In this document: piece after piece, positions 43,143-51,598 of the stretch
Layout of the letters: each line of letters starts with the position of its first letter
Numbering within the stretch: the stretch's first letter is position 1
Origin: Paenibacillus xylanilyticus
GTDB lineage: Bacteria > Bacillota > Bacilli > Paenibacillales > Paenibacillaceae
Assembly (NCBI RefSeq): GCF_013359935.1
Contig: NZ_JABMCB010000190.1
Location: 310,001-374,000, forward strand
Direction: 5' to 3'
DNA: 64,000 nt
Notes under the pieces: generated by a model
Database searches by the model: none
Seen by the model: the letters and a program-made list of their open reading frames with translations, nothing else
What the model was told of the DNA's origin: nothing
Translations under genes and position numbers: made by a program

Positions 43143-43928
43143 TCAGTACACCTCCTGCACAATCGACACAAAGCGTTCAGCAATCGCCTTATGCTCATTA
43201 AAACCTGTCAATTGGTTGAACACTTCTTCGAGCGTGCCTTCCATGGACTGCTGCTGCAGCTGCTTAAACGATCCATCAGCCAATACCCTGCCTTCCGCGA
43301 TCAGGATGATTCGGCTGCTGATCTTCTCGACCACGTCCATGATGTGTGAGGAATAGAAGATGGTTGTACCTTTAGCGGACAGCTGTGACAAAATCTCCTT
43401 GACCACCATCACACTGTTGGCATCCAGTCCGCTGAGCGGTTCATCCAGAAACAACAGATCCGGGTCATGCAGCAATGCGGAGACGAGCAATACCTTTTGG
43501 CGCATCCCCTTCGAGAAGGTTGCAATTCGGGAGTGATAGGATTTTTCGAGTCCAAAACAATCCATCAGCTGCTTGGCCTTGTAATCGGCATCGTCGTAGG
43601 ACAGGCCATATAATTCTCCAATGAATGTCAGATATTCTGCAGGCGTTAGTTGTTCATACAGCTCTGCCACTTCCGGCACATAACCGATTCTGCGTTTATA
43701 TTCCACATCGCCATCTGCAATATCCTTGCCAAAGATGTGAACCTTGCCTACATATCCTTCAACCAGCCCAAGCAGGATCTTGACGGTGGTACTTTTGCCG
43801 GCTCCATTCGGACCGATATACCCGATCATCTCTCCCCGATTCACCTCAAGATCGATTCCGTTCAGGACATAGCGTCCGTTATATCGCATACGCAAGCCTT
43901 CAATGGACAGTACTTGTTCTTCGCTCAC
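43143..43928 (-). CDS. ABC transporter ATPase subunit
   Basis: 261 residues from the GTG at 43928. Walker A is GPNGAGKST, the signature FSKGMRQKV, Walker B LLFLDEPLSGLD and the switch His is in YSSHIMD. FSKGM is typical of ABC-2/drug-exporter ATPases. The AGGAGG lies 12 bases before the GTG; the frame begins upstream at 43958. It partners the membrane protein encoded next. Confidence 0.9.
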   Translation of the reverse strand: MSEEQVLSIEGLRMRYNGRYVLNGIDLEVNRGEMIGYIGPNGAGKSTTVKILLGLVEGYVGKVHIFGKDIADGDVEYKRRIGYVPEVAELYEQLTPAEYLTFIGELYGLSYDDADYKAKQLMDCFGLEKSYHSRIATFSKGMRQKVLLVSALLHDPDLLFLDEPLSGLDANSVMVVKEILSQLSAKGTTIFYSSHIMDVVEKISSRIILIAEGRVLADGSFKQLQQQSMEGTLEEVFNQLTGFNEHKAIAERFVSIVQEVY

Positions 43929-44030
43929 TTCGTTATCCCGCCTCCTGTCACAATCCATTTCTATAATTCTACTAGTTTACCACAGTTTAGGCGGTGCCCG
44001 AATATGTAATTTGTGTACCAGACAGCAGAA

Positions 44031-44063
44031 AAAAAAGCAAAAAGACGCTTCATGGGAAGCGCC
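44031..44063 (-). terminator. Terminator after the first PepSY gene
   Basis: On the minus strand GGCGCTTC-CCAT-GAAGCGTC forms an 8-bp stem followed by TTTTTGCTTTTTTTT. It separates the PepSY operon from the ABC exporter genes. Confidence 0.75.
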
Positions 44064-44163
44064 TCTACCGTGTGCATGCTCTGATTCTAGATTGTACCCT
44101 CTTATGGTATAGGAGCATGCCTACTTATATTGGTTCAAACGTGTGTTTATCCAGCTTTATTAC

Positions 44164-44796
44164 TTAATCCTCATCATCAAAATCTTGGTCAAAGGACAGC
44201 ACTTTACCTGTATTGGCATCCACGTCCACGTCAGCCTCGCCATCCGCGGTTCTGATCTCGATCTCATACACATACCGGCCGTCATCATGGTCAAGCTCAA
44301 TTTCGGTTACTTTCCCACCAGTCACTTGTTTCAGGGCAATGGCAGAAGCTTGTGCTTCTGTCAGTTTAACCTGTTTCGCAGCAGATTGGCTGGAAGAAGG
44401 GGCCTTGGCAGAGCCATTGTAATTATAATCATCATCGTCATCATAGTCTTCATCATCCACAACCGCCAGGATCTTGCCTGTGTATGCATCCAGACGAACC
44501 ACGACATCATTGCTTCCTTTTCTGTCGATCTCGACCTCGTAGTAGGTTTGGCCGTTTCTGCGTTCCAGATCGATGTCATCCACTTTACCTTCCGCTGCTT
44601 TCAGGGCTGCCGCTTTTGCTTGTGCTCCAGTCAGCAATTTGCCTGTGCTGCTCTGCGTGACCGACTGCGAAGTCGATGTTGACGTAGTTTCCACCGATTG
44701 TCCGTTTACACTGCCGCTTGCTGCTACCGCTGATCCTCCAAGAAGCACCGCTGCCGAAAGGCTGCCAATCCATAGTTTGTGTTTGTTCATCATCAT
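44164..44796 (-). CDS. Exported protein with two PepSY domains
   Basis: 210 residues. A signal peptide (SLSAAVLLGGSAVAASG) is followed by a Ser/Thr-rich spacer and two PepSY repeats: LTGAQAKAAALKAAEGKVDDIDLERRNGQTYYEVEI and LTEAQASAIALKQVTGGKVTEIELDHDDGRYVYEIEI. They are joined by an Asp-rich stretch (VDDEDYDDDDDYN). PepSY domains inhibit or chaperone peptidases. It ends a regulator-kinase-PepSY-PepSY operon, so it may be a target or modulator of that system. GAGGAG is 7 bases before the first of three ATGs. Confidence 0.85.
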   Translation of the reverse strand: MMMNKHKLWIGSLSAAVLLGGSAVAASGSVNGQSVETTSTSTSQSVTQSSTGKLLTGAQAKAAALKAAEGKVDDIDLERRNGQTYYEVEIDRKGSNDVVVRLDAYTGKILAVVDDEDYDDDDDYNYNGSAKAPSSSQSAAKQVKLTEAQASAIALKQVTGGKVTEIELDHDDGRYVYEIEIRTADGEADVDVDANTGKVLSFDQDFDDED

Positions 44797-44931
44797 TATT
44801 CATCTCCTCGTTGTTTTTCTCGTTCTTGTCTACAGGTATAGAATAACCCCTGCGGATGAGAGATCAGCGAGAGTCAGATTAGAATTTGATGAGAAAATGA
44901 GTAGAACATTCACATTATTCTATTTATCCGT

Positions 44932-45723
44932 TTAATCTTCTTCGTCCTCATCCCAGGTCACGGACCGGATTGCGCCCGAGATCGCGTTCACCTGCACGAT
45001 GGCCTCTCGGCCATCCTCCAGATCAATCTCCACCAGATAATACGGATTTCCACTATTCGTTCCACGAAGTTCGGTGTCATCCACTTCCCCAGGCACCCTG
45101 GCAAGCGCCTTTTGCTCAGCTTCCTTTTCGCTTAGAAACCGGGGCGGATCGTCCTCTTTTGCCGGTTCCGAGGCGGGTGTGTCCAACGTTTTGGAAGATT
45201 GCTTCTCCCCGTTATATGGATCAACCGTCCATTGCTCACGGCTGTTGTCTTTCATTTTCAGAACAGCCAGATACACCGGGCTCCCCTGCTGCTCCACCAG
45301 CTCCAGTGAGACCAGCTGCTCATTTGTTTGCTTGAGCAGCTCTGTCTTGATTTGCTCCCGGCTGAGCAATGTTTTTTCTTCCGCTTGCGGATTGGATTCC
45401 AGTCGTTTAATGGCACTGACTGTAGCCGTTTCAGCATCCAGTTGTACATCGTACAGCCCCGTTTCGGAACGGAGCTGCATGATATATGTGCCATCCTTCA
45501 ATGTGGAATTCACAATTTCTCCGGGGTATTGCTCCAAAACTGCTTGCGCGGCTGCATCTGCACTCAGCATAACATGGCCTGACTGCCATGGTTTCCACCA
45601 GCCAACGATGATCACAAGCAGTACAGCCACAAGACCTGCTCCCCACCATAATGGACGCCGTGAACTCCTTTTGGACTTCTGCTGTTCTCGTTTCATTTCC
45701 GGTGGCATCTGTGATTTTTCCAA
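44932..45723 (-). CDS. Membrane-anchored PepSY protein
   Basis: 263 residues. A basic cytosolic N-terminus, one membrane segment (WWGAGLVAVLLVIIVGWW, about residues 26-44) and an external part with PepSY-like repeats (SADAAAQAVLEQYPGEIVNSTLKDGTYIMQL; LSEKEAEQKALARVPGEVDDTEL to AISGAIRSVTWDEDEED). The TTG at 45723 has AAGGAGG 7 bases upstream and is the likely start. It lies between the kinase gene and the second PepSY gene. Confidence 0.82.
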   Translation of the reverse strand: MEKSQMPPEMKREQQKSKRSSRRPLWWGAGLVAVLLVIIVGWWKPWQSGHVMLSADAAAQAVLEQYPGEIVNSTLKDGTYIMQLRSETGLYDVQLDAETATVSAIKRLESNPQAEEKTLLSREQIKTELLKQTNEQLVSLELVEQQGSPVYLAVLKMKDNSREQWTVDPYNGEKQSSKTLDTPASEPAKEDDPPRFLSEKEAEQKALARVPGEVDDTELRGTNSGNPYYLVEIDLEDGREAIVQVNAISGAIRSVTWDEDEED

Positions 45724-45799
45724 TCGGGCTCCTCCTTTCACACGTTCATCTACTCCCGAAATACTCTTGCCATCAGTATATAAGAGAAGAATGAGAATT

Positions 45800-47188
45800 T
45801 CATGAGAATGGAGCGGTATGAACGGATAATGGCAAAATAATCGAAGCCTCGGTTCCGATCCCCTCGGTGCTGGTCAGTTCAACACGTGCCCCTATAGCCC
45901 CCGCGATGTCCTTCGCCAGAGACAATCCCAAGCCGGAACCACTTGCTCCTCCGCTGCGTGTCCTAGCCGGATCAACACGGTAGAAACGGTCAAAGACTTT
46001 CGACAGCTCTTCCTCCCGCATTCCGATCCCTGAATCCACAATGCGTATCCGGCATTCCTGCCCTATGGATTCTAGTCTGACCTCAATGGCAGCTTCACTA
46101 TATTTACGGGCATTGTCCAGCAAAATAAACAGCATCTGCTTCAGCTTACTCTCATCGCTGATCGCCCATATACTGCCCGGATCATCACAATAAACCTCAC
46201 GGTGGTATGCTTCGCGAAACGCACGAGTCGATTCCTGGGCAAGCCGTGTGATATCTACCCGTTCCAGCTGCACATTCCACTGCTCTGGCTGCTTCGCCAG
46301 CAGGAGCAGCTGTTCCGTCATCTCCCGCATGCGGACCGATTCGGACAATATTGCTTCTACGGCTTCATCAAACACCTCCGGCCGCTCCTTGCCTCGTCGC
46401 TGCAGCAGACTGGCATAACTTTCGATGATGGTCAGCGGTGTTTTAAGCTCGTGTGAGGCATCTGATACAAAACGCTCCTGGCGCTCGAAGTTGGATTCCA
46501 GCAAATCCATCATGCGGTTGAACGTCTGACCCATCGTACTCAGCTCATCCTTGGACTGGGCTGCTAGCGGAAGCCGCTTGAACTGACCGCTTGACTGGAT
46601 ATCACTCATCGTACGTGTCATCTGCTGAATGGGCCTTGTCATCCGGTTGGCCAGAATCCAGCTGGAGATAATGGCAGGGATTAGCGCGATGATCGTCACG
46701 GCAACAAGGACTGTACGCAGCACCGATAAGCCATTCTCGGTATCTGCAATACTTTCGGTGACTTGCACATTCACCACTTCACCGTCAGGCCAGATCACCG
46801 GCACGGATACCCATACATAATCGACCTGTCCAAGCCGGTTATATTCCGATTTCTTCTGACTCTCATACTTGTATGGCAGCTTGCTCAGCGTCACGTTCAA
46901 CTGAGGTTCTGCTGCGGTCGTTACCGGATCAGAGCTGGTGCCGTCCTCATTGACAATACGGAGCATTCCTTCCACTGGTGCATAGGCACGCAGCAGGTCG
47001 TCCGGTGGAATGGATTCGGCAGAATCGCGTACTCCCGTTACAATGGCAGCAGCCTCAGCTTCCACCCGTTTGATCTCGTTATCCAGCGAGATACGTTCGA
47101 ACACGATGTATACCGAGAGGTTCACAGCAATGAGCAGCACGGCAAACAATACCGAGGAGTATCCGTAGATTTTGCTGCGCAGGCTCAT
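45800..47188 (-). CDS. Sensor histidine kinase of the PepSY operon
   Basis: 462 residues. TM1 lies at about 12-30, an external sensor at 31-155 and TM2 at about 159-180. A HAMP linker follows, then HisKA with acceptor His246 in DASHELKTPLT, and HATPase motifs (LLDNARKYS, GSGLGLSLAKDI). The ATG overlaps the regulator stop by 4 bases. The external sensor and adjacent PepSY proteins suggest a cell-envelope signal. Confidence 0.93.
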   Translation of the reverse strand: MSLRSKIYGYSSVLFAVLLIAVNLSVYIVFERISLDNEIKRVEAEAAAIVTGVRDSAESIPPDDLLRAYAPVEGMLRIVNEDGTSSDPVTTAAEPQLNVTLSKLPYKYESQKKSEYNRLGQVDYVWVSVPVIWPDGEVVNVQVTESIADTENGLSVLRTVLVAVTIIALIPAIISSWILANRMTRPIQQMTRTMSDIQSSGQFKRLPLAAQSKDELSTMGQTFNRMMDLLESNFERQERFVSDASHELKTPLTIIESYASLLQRRGKERPEVFDEAVEAILSESVRMREMTEQLLLLAKQPEQWNVQLERVDITRLAQESTRAFREAYHREVYCDDPGSIWAISDESKLKQMLFILLDNARKYSEAAIEVRLESIGQECRIRIVDSGIGMREEELSKVFDRFYRVDPARTRSGGASGSGLGLSLAKDIAGAIGARVELTSTEGIGTEASIILPLSVHTAPFS

Positions 47189-47931
47189 GATTGCTCCTTC
47201 AGGACGTATCCCACACCCCGAACCGTATGTATTAAGGGTGGATTGAATCCGTTATCTACTTTTTTGCGCACATAACGGATATACACATCCACCACATTGG
47301 TATCTCCATAATAATCGTAACCCCAAACCGCCTGTACAATCTGGTCACGACTTAATACTTGACGCTGATTTTGAAGCAGATAGACCAGCAGATCAAACTC
47401 ACGCGGAGTAAGCTCAATCGGTGTACCATCTCGTGATACCTCACGAGTACCCTCATTCAATTTTAATCCAGCGGCCGTTAGCCAGCCTGTTTCGTCTTCA
47501 TTCGCATGGCCTGATGATTCGTGCGTGGCATGCGGTGAAACCCCGGATAAAGAAGCCGCGGCGGCAGCACTCAACCTTAGCGCTGCTCGCACCCTGGCAA
47601 GCAGTTCTTCAATTCGGAAGGGCTTGGTAATGTAGTCGTTGGCACCGAGGTCGAGTCCGGATACCTTGTCCTCGACAGAATCCTTCGCTGTCAGCATCAG
47701 GATGGGTACCATGGCATCCTTGGCACGAATTCGCCGTAATACCTCAATTCCGCTCAAACCTGGAAGCATAATATCCAACAAAATCAGATCCCACTGGCCA
47801 TCATTGTACATTTCCAGCCCTTCCGTGCCACTCTCCGCCTTGCCTACCTGATATCCCTCATACTGCAACTCAAGCTCAAGCAGGCGTGCGATTTTGGGCT
47901 CATCTTCAATTACCAGCACGGCTTCATTCAT
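47185..47931 (-). CDS. OmpR-family response regulator of the PepSY operon
   Basis: 248 residues. The receiver has acceptor Asp53 (LILLDIMLPG) and Lys in ITKPFR. The linker contains an Ala/Ser/His-rich stretch (LSAAAAASLSGVSPHATHESSGHA), longer than usual. The winged helix ends NVVDVYIRYVRKKVDNGFNPPLIHTVRGVGYVL. The ATG at 47931 follows GAGGGGG. Confidence 0.93.
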   Translation of the reverse strand: MNEAVLVIEDEPKIARLLELELQYEGYQVGKAESGTEGLEMYNDGQWDLILLDIMLPGLSGIEVLRRIRAKDAMVPILMLTAKDSVEDKVSGLDLGANDYITKPFRIEELLARVRAALRLSAAAAASLSGVSPHATHESSGHANEDETGWLTAAGLKLNEGTREVSRDGTPIELTPREFDLLVYLLQNQRQVLSRDQIVQAVWGYDYYGDTNVVDVYIRYVRKKVDNGFNPPLIHTVRGVGYVLKEQS

Positions 47932-47980
47932 ACAGCGTTCCCCCTCATTCCATTCTCCCCCGGATATATTACAATAGAGT

Positions 47981-48625
47981 CTACAATTTGCCCAATGCAT
48001 CCTCCACGAAGTCATCCCCGGCAATCAAATCAAAAGCCATTCGATACGTCTTCTCTTCCTGCAAGGAGGCAGCGATAACGCGAGCTACATCCTCACGTGA
48101 GATGCTGCCTGGTTTCAAATCTGTTCCTACGGCGATTTTGCCTGTTCCCGGTTCGTTTTTCAAGCCGCCTGGACGAATAATCGTATAATTCAGCTCGCTC
48201 GCAAACAAAGCACGATCTGCATAATGCTTCGCCACATAATACGGCTTAATGGCATCCGACCATTTCTCCCGCCGATCCGCACCAAACGCACTGACCAGAA
48301 TGTACCTGGAAATGCCCTGCTGCTGTGCGGCCTCCATTGTTTTTACAGCGCCGTCGAGGTCAATTAGAAGTGTCTTGTCTGCACCTGTAGAGCCACCGGA
48401 ACCGGCTGTAAATACAATTGCATTATGATCTTTCATTGCCTCGGCCAGCTCGTCCACACTGCCCTCCAGATCGCCGATGACCACATTTGCACCCCGCTCT
48501 TTCAATGCATCCGCCTGTTCCGGTTTGCGAATCATCGCCGTCACCTGATGCTTGCCTTCCCGGGCCAGCAGTTCCACTAAAACTTTGCCAATTTGTCCGT
48601 TTGCTCCAATAACCAATACTTTCAT
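47981..48625 (-). CDS. NAD(P)-binding oxidoreductase (atypical SDR, NmrA/YhfK-like)
   Basis: 214 residues. The Rossmann motif is GANGQIGKVLVELL near the N-terminus; IVFTAGSGGSTGADKTLLIDLDGA and the YYVAKHYADRAL active-site-like Tyr/Lys follow, then TIIRPGGLKNEPGTGKI. This is the pattern of small SDR a5 proteins such as B. subtilis YhfK and YwnB. The substrate is unknown. The ATG at 48625 has GAGGAG 7 bases upstream. Confidence 0.88.
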   Translation of the reverse strand: MKVLVIGANGQIGKVLVELLAREGKHQVTAMIRKPEQADALKERGANVVIGDLEGSVDELAEAMKDHNAIVFTAGSGGSTGADKTLLIDLDGAVKTMEAAQQQGISRYILVSAFGADRREKWSDAIKPYYVAKHYADRALFASELNYTIIRPGGLKNEPGTGKIAVGTDLKPGSISREDVARVIAASLQEEKTYRMAFDLIAGDDFVEDALGKL

Positions 48626-48704
48626 TGTCATGCTCCTCTCGGTTAAACGGGGCATCCCCGTTTGATTTAAATTCTGTCCTGGACTTGTCTTTAATTTAAA
48701 CGAA

Positions 48705-48728
48705 AGCCGACGCTTCTAAGCGCCGGCT
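48705..48728. other. Unassigned 11-bp imperfect hairpin
   Basis: AGCCG-A-CGCTT and AGCG-C-CGGCT pair around CTA, 80 bases upstream of the SDR gene. On the minus strand it is followed by TTCGTTTAAATT. It might be a second terminator of the NDH-2 operon or a leader structure. Confidence 0.35.
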
Positions 48729-48889
48729 GCTGTTGTCCAATCCGTCCAGCGCATCGCCCGCGCAAGAACATTCAATTAATATACTTCTTAATATACCATA
48801 CATCCTGTACTGTCTATACCTGCCTGTTAACTCCGCCTCCGCTGGCATTCATCTCGGCACCCCTGCCTTGAAGCAGAAGCAAGAAACGC

Positions 48890-48916
48890 AAAAAGGGCGC
48901 CCCAAGGGGCACCCTT
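48890..48916 (-). terminator. Terminator after the NDH-2 gene
   Basis: AAGGG-C-GCCCC-AA-GGGGC-A-CCCTT with TTTTTG on the minus strand, 19 bases after the stop. The rest of the gap 48626-48934 holds no supported gene. Confidence 0.8.
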
Positions 48917-48934
48917 ATATGGATGGCTACTAAA

Positions 48935-50116
48935 TTAGTAAGCCAGTGCAAACAATCCGTGGATGTGAGACAGGTAACGAATGTTACTTGCTTCTTTCAT
49001 CATGGTTGCTGGCAGACCTTTCAGACGAGTCTGGTTGCCACCGATCATGCCGACAGCATCCTTACGACCCAGACTTCCCAGTGTACCGGAGAATACTGGT
49101 GTGAAGGATTCCATTGCGCCACCTTTGAACATTACGCCCAGGTTGTGACCGATGGTTTCACCCATTTGCCAAGCCAGTTGTGCAGTTGGTGGGTACGGAC
49201 GAGCGCCTTCGCTAGGGAAGACCACTGCGCTGTCACCAGCAACGAACACATCTTTGTGGGATGTGGATTGCAGAACTTCCGTCACTTTTGCACGGCCGCG
49301 ATCCACTTCAATTCCACTGTTAGCAACTACCGCATTACCTTGTACGCCACCTGTCCATACGAGTGTGTTCGTAGGGATCGAGCTGCCGTCTTTCAGCAAT
49401 ACTTCGTTTTCTTTCATCTCCGTGATCGCTACGCCAACGATGAAGTTAACGCCACGTTTCTCGAGACTGGATTTTGCACGGTCAACCAGTTCTGGCGGGA
49501 ATCCTGCCAGGATGGAAGGACCTGCTTCAACTGTGTACAGGGAGATATCTTTGAAATCGATACCTTTTTCTTGGCATACGCCTGGAAGAAGGTCTGCGAA
49601 TTCGCCGACAAGCTCAATACCTGTCAAACCGCCGCCGCCAATAACAAACGTTGCGTCTGCTTTGTTGCCGGATTGTTTGTATGCATCCAGACGTGCTTCA
49701 ACGTGTGCACGAATACGGTTAGCATCACTAACGGATTTCAGCGTGAAGCTGTACTCCTGCAATCCCGGAATTCCGAAGAATGCCGTTTCGCTGCCCAGGG
49801 CAACGACGAGTGCATCATAAGAGTAAGTGGAGCCGCTGGTCATCAGAACTTTTTTCTCGTCCGGCTTGATTGTGTCCACCGTATCGATTTTTAAGTTCAC
49901 GTTTTTACCACGCAGCAATTTTTCAAGTGGAAGAGCAACTGCCTTCTCAGCAATGCTTCCTGCTGCAAGACGGTGCAGTTCCGTAATAATTTGGTGCGTA
50001 GGGTAACGGTTCACGACTGTAATTGTCGCTTCTTCCGGTGTCAGGTATTGACGCGCAGTCAGCGCAGTCAAAAGACCACCGTAACCTCCGCCCAAGATCA
50101 AAATTTGCTTCGACAT
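48935..50116 (-). CDS. ndh: Type II NADH dehydrogenase (NDH-2)
   Basis: 393 residues. The FAD-binding motif ILGGGYGGLLTAL opens the protein, a second dinucleotide motif FVIGGGGLTGIELVGEFAD binds NADH, and DVFVAGDSAVV plus PPTAQLAWQMGETIGHNL are the C-terminal NDH-2 hallmarks. A hydrophobic C-terminal helix attaches it to the membrane, where it passes electrons from NADH to menaquinone without pumping protons. It follows a DUF1641 gene by 23 bases, the same pair as yjlC-ndh (yjlD) in B. subtilis. GGAGG is 6 bases before the ATG at 50116. Confidence 0.9.
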   Translation of the reverse strand: MSKQILILGGGYGGLLTALTARQYLTPEEATITVVNRYPTHQIITELHRLAAGSIAEKAVALPLEKLLRGKNVNLKIDTVDTIKPDEKKVLMTSGSTYSYDALVVALGSETAFFGIPGLQEYSFTLKSVSDANRIRAHVEARLDAYKQSGNKADATFVIGGGGLTGIELVGEFADLLPGVCQEKGIDFKDISLYTVEAGPSILAGFPPELVDRAKSSLEKRGVNFIVGVAITEMKENEVLLKDGSSIPTNTLVWTGGVQGNAVVANSGIEVDRGRAKVTEVLQSTSHKDVFVAGDSAVVFPSEGARPYPPTAQLAWQMGETIGHNLGVMFKGGAMESFTPVFSGTLGSLGRKDAVGMIGGNQTRLKGLPATMMKEASNIRYLSHIHGLFALAY

Positions 50117-50139
50117 ATCCATCCTCCGTTCTTCTAATC

Positions 50140-50580
50140 TTAACGTTGCTGTTGTTGACGCTCGTTCAGGATGCTCAGGAAAGATTGAGCAAAACGCAGC
50201 GTTTGTTGTACGTTTGGATCTTTAAGCATTTTGAGCATAGCGAACAGGCCAACCGAAGTTTGCTCTGCTTGCGCACGGTCATTGGCTTCAATTGCAGCGG
50301 AAGCTACACCTTTAGCTTTGTCTACAACTGGTTTAGCGAATTCACCCATTGCACTCATTGTGTCGCTGATCAGAACTTTGTCTGTAGCAACGCTTTGTGC
50401 AAAGTCATATGCTTTGGTCATGGCAGTGACCATTTCAGCCAGTTTAGGCAGGTTTTCCACCAGAACGGTCAGAGATTCCTGTACCTCAGGCTTCATCAGT
50501 TGATCGAGCACGTCCAAGGACTGGCGCTCGTTGGCACCTTCTGTAACTGGCACCTCTTGTTGAGTAGGCGATTGTGACAT
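50140..50580 (-). CDS. DUF1641 protein (YjlC-like), partner of NDH-2
   Basis: 146 residues, mostly helical. The DUF1641 core is visible in LDQLMKPEVQESLTVLVENLPKLAEMVTAM and LFAMLKMLKDPNVQQTLRFAQSFL. In B. subtilis yjlC precedes ndh and the pair is repressed by Rex. The ATG at 50580 follows AAAGGAGG by 10 bases. A long leader of nearly 300 bases separates it from the promoter predicted at 50877-50904. Confidence 0.85.
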   Translation of the reverse strand: MSQSPTQQEVPVTEGANERQSLDVLDQLMKPEVQESLTVLVENLPKLAEMVTAMTKAYDFAQSVATDKVLISDTMSAMGEFAKPVVDKAKGVASAAIEANDRAQAEQTSVGLFAMLKMLKDPNVQQTLRFAQSFLSILNERQQQQR

Positions 50581-50868
50581 AAGAGAAAGTCCTCCTTTAC
50601 TTTGGGATAGAAGTCCGCGACTTTCATGATGCCTGTCAAGCAGAGCCGAACCACGAATACAAGCGATACAATGAAATGTACCAAATTTCACACAATAGAA
50701 AGAGCGAAGTCCAAAAGGCCGCTCCCGGATCATGTATTGTATTGGGTCTATTGCGGACAACATGTGTTGACGCAAAACGACAAGCAGGCCGAAACCGAAC
50801 TCTATACCCTTATATTACACCTCTTACACATGAACATGAAAAAGAAATTTTTTACACTTGTGAAGATA
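50581..50868 (-). other. Long 5' leader of the DUF1641-ndh operon
   Basis: Between the predicted transcription start (near 50870) and the DUF1641 ribosome site lie about 280 bases with no supported gene. It contains the inverted repeat TGAAAT-N6-AATTTCA around 50674-50692 and a pair of 5-base GC arms, but no clear terminator or known riboswitch. Confidence 0.4.
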
Positions 50869-50904
50869 TTGTGAACATTGTAACAAAATCGATCTTTTTG
50901 TCAA
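50858..50904 (-). promoter_or_regulatory. Promoter with Rex-like operator for DUF1641-ndh
   Basis: On the minus strand TTGACA (50899-50904), a 16-base spacer and TACAAT (50877-50882) form a promoter. TTGTTACAATGTTCACAA (50869-50886) overlaps the -10 and matches the recalled Rex consensus TTGTGAAATATTTCACAA at 13 of 18 positions with a perfect right half. Another TTCACAA follows at 50858-50864. Rex would repress when NADH is low. Confidence 0.6.
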
Positions 50905-50956
50905 GCATCGCAGTCAGGATGTAACCGCTTATCCTTCTGACCAAGATCTTCATTTC

Positions 50957-51000
50957 TACCACATGTGGTATTAAGACAAGATCACATATGTCCATATGTG
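50957..51000. other. Two adjacent perfect palindromes
   Basis: TACCACATGTGGTA (50957-50970) and CACATATG-TC-CATATGTG (50983-51000) lie 12 bases apart between the divergent DUF1641 and CsbD transcription units. Neither has a T-run. They could be operators or short hairpins; no regulator is evident. Confidence 0.4.
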
Positions 51001-51203
51001 CGAAAAAATACATATGGGAGGATTTTTTCAGTCATACATTTAGGGATTGTTTTCCAAAATCATGAGTTTCACGCAACGAATTTGGTCACTGTCGTTATTA
51101 TGCGGCTAGTGATGCAGGCTTATTCCCTATTCCGCTCATTTCTTCCCGATATGTATGTTCACCTTCATTCAGGCCTATATCCTATCGGTTTTGGCTGCGT
51201 TAC

Positions 51204-51229
51204 GTTTAGAATTCCGGGAACCCGGTTAA
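51204..51229 (+). promoter_or_regulatory. Sigma-B-like promoter of the CsbD gene
   Basis: GTTTAG, a 14-base spacer and GGTTAA resemble the general stress consensus GTTTAA-N12-15-GGGTAT with one and two mismatches. It is 35 bases before the CsbD start, and CsbD of B. subtilis is a sigma-B protein. Confidence 0.5.
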
Positions 51230-51264
51230 TAACGACTACACCAGAAATGAAGGAGATGTTCGAT

Positions 51265-51438
51265 ATGAGTAATTCCACTAGCGATAAGCTCAAAGCAGGC
51301 GTGAATAAAGCCAAAGGCGAAGTGAAGGATCAGATCGGTAACGCAACTAATAACAGATCCCTTCAGGCTGAGGGCAAAAAGGACAAAGCCAAAGGTGCTG
51401 TTCAAGACAAAATTGCTGATGTGAAAGATCGACACTAG
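51265..51438 (+). CDS. CsbD-like stress protein
   Basis: 57 residues, highly charged and probably disordered or helical. SDKLKAGVNKAKGEVKDQIGNATN and KKDKAKGAVQDKIADVKD are the two halves of the CsbD-like domain, one of the most abundant small stress proteins in bacteria; its biochemical role is unknown. The ATG at 51265 has AAGGAG 9 bases upstream; the frame extends far upstream without resembling the family. Confidence 0.85.
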   Translation: MSNSTSDKLKAGVNKAKGEVKDQIGNATNNRSLQAEGKKDKAKGAVQDKIADVKDRH

Positions 51439-51540
51439 TACCAAGGTTCAAGATGCTTCGCACGTTCAAATCGTGCAATATATAACAGAGCATATCCACC
51501 CGTAGACTTACCGCATGAGCTTGCTGTCATACGGGGGCAC

Positions 51541-51590
51541 AAAAAAGCCAAGGAAGGTGTTATTCCAATCACCCTTCCCTGGCTTTTTTT
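51541..51590. terminator. Strong bidirectional terminator
   Basis: AAAAAAGCCA-AGGAAGGTG and CACCCTTCC-CTGGCTTTTTTT form a long stem with A- and T-runs on both sides, serving the convergent CsbD and epimerase genes. Confidence 0.88.
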
Positions 51591-51598
51591 GGCTCGCA

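Noticed and set aside
50965..51264. N-terminal extension of the CsbD ORF (100 codons)
   Set aside because: CsbD proteins are about 60 residues, and the extension contains the sigma-B-like promoter and lacks a ribosome site.
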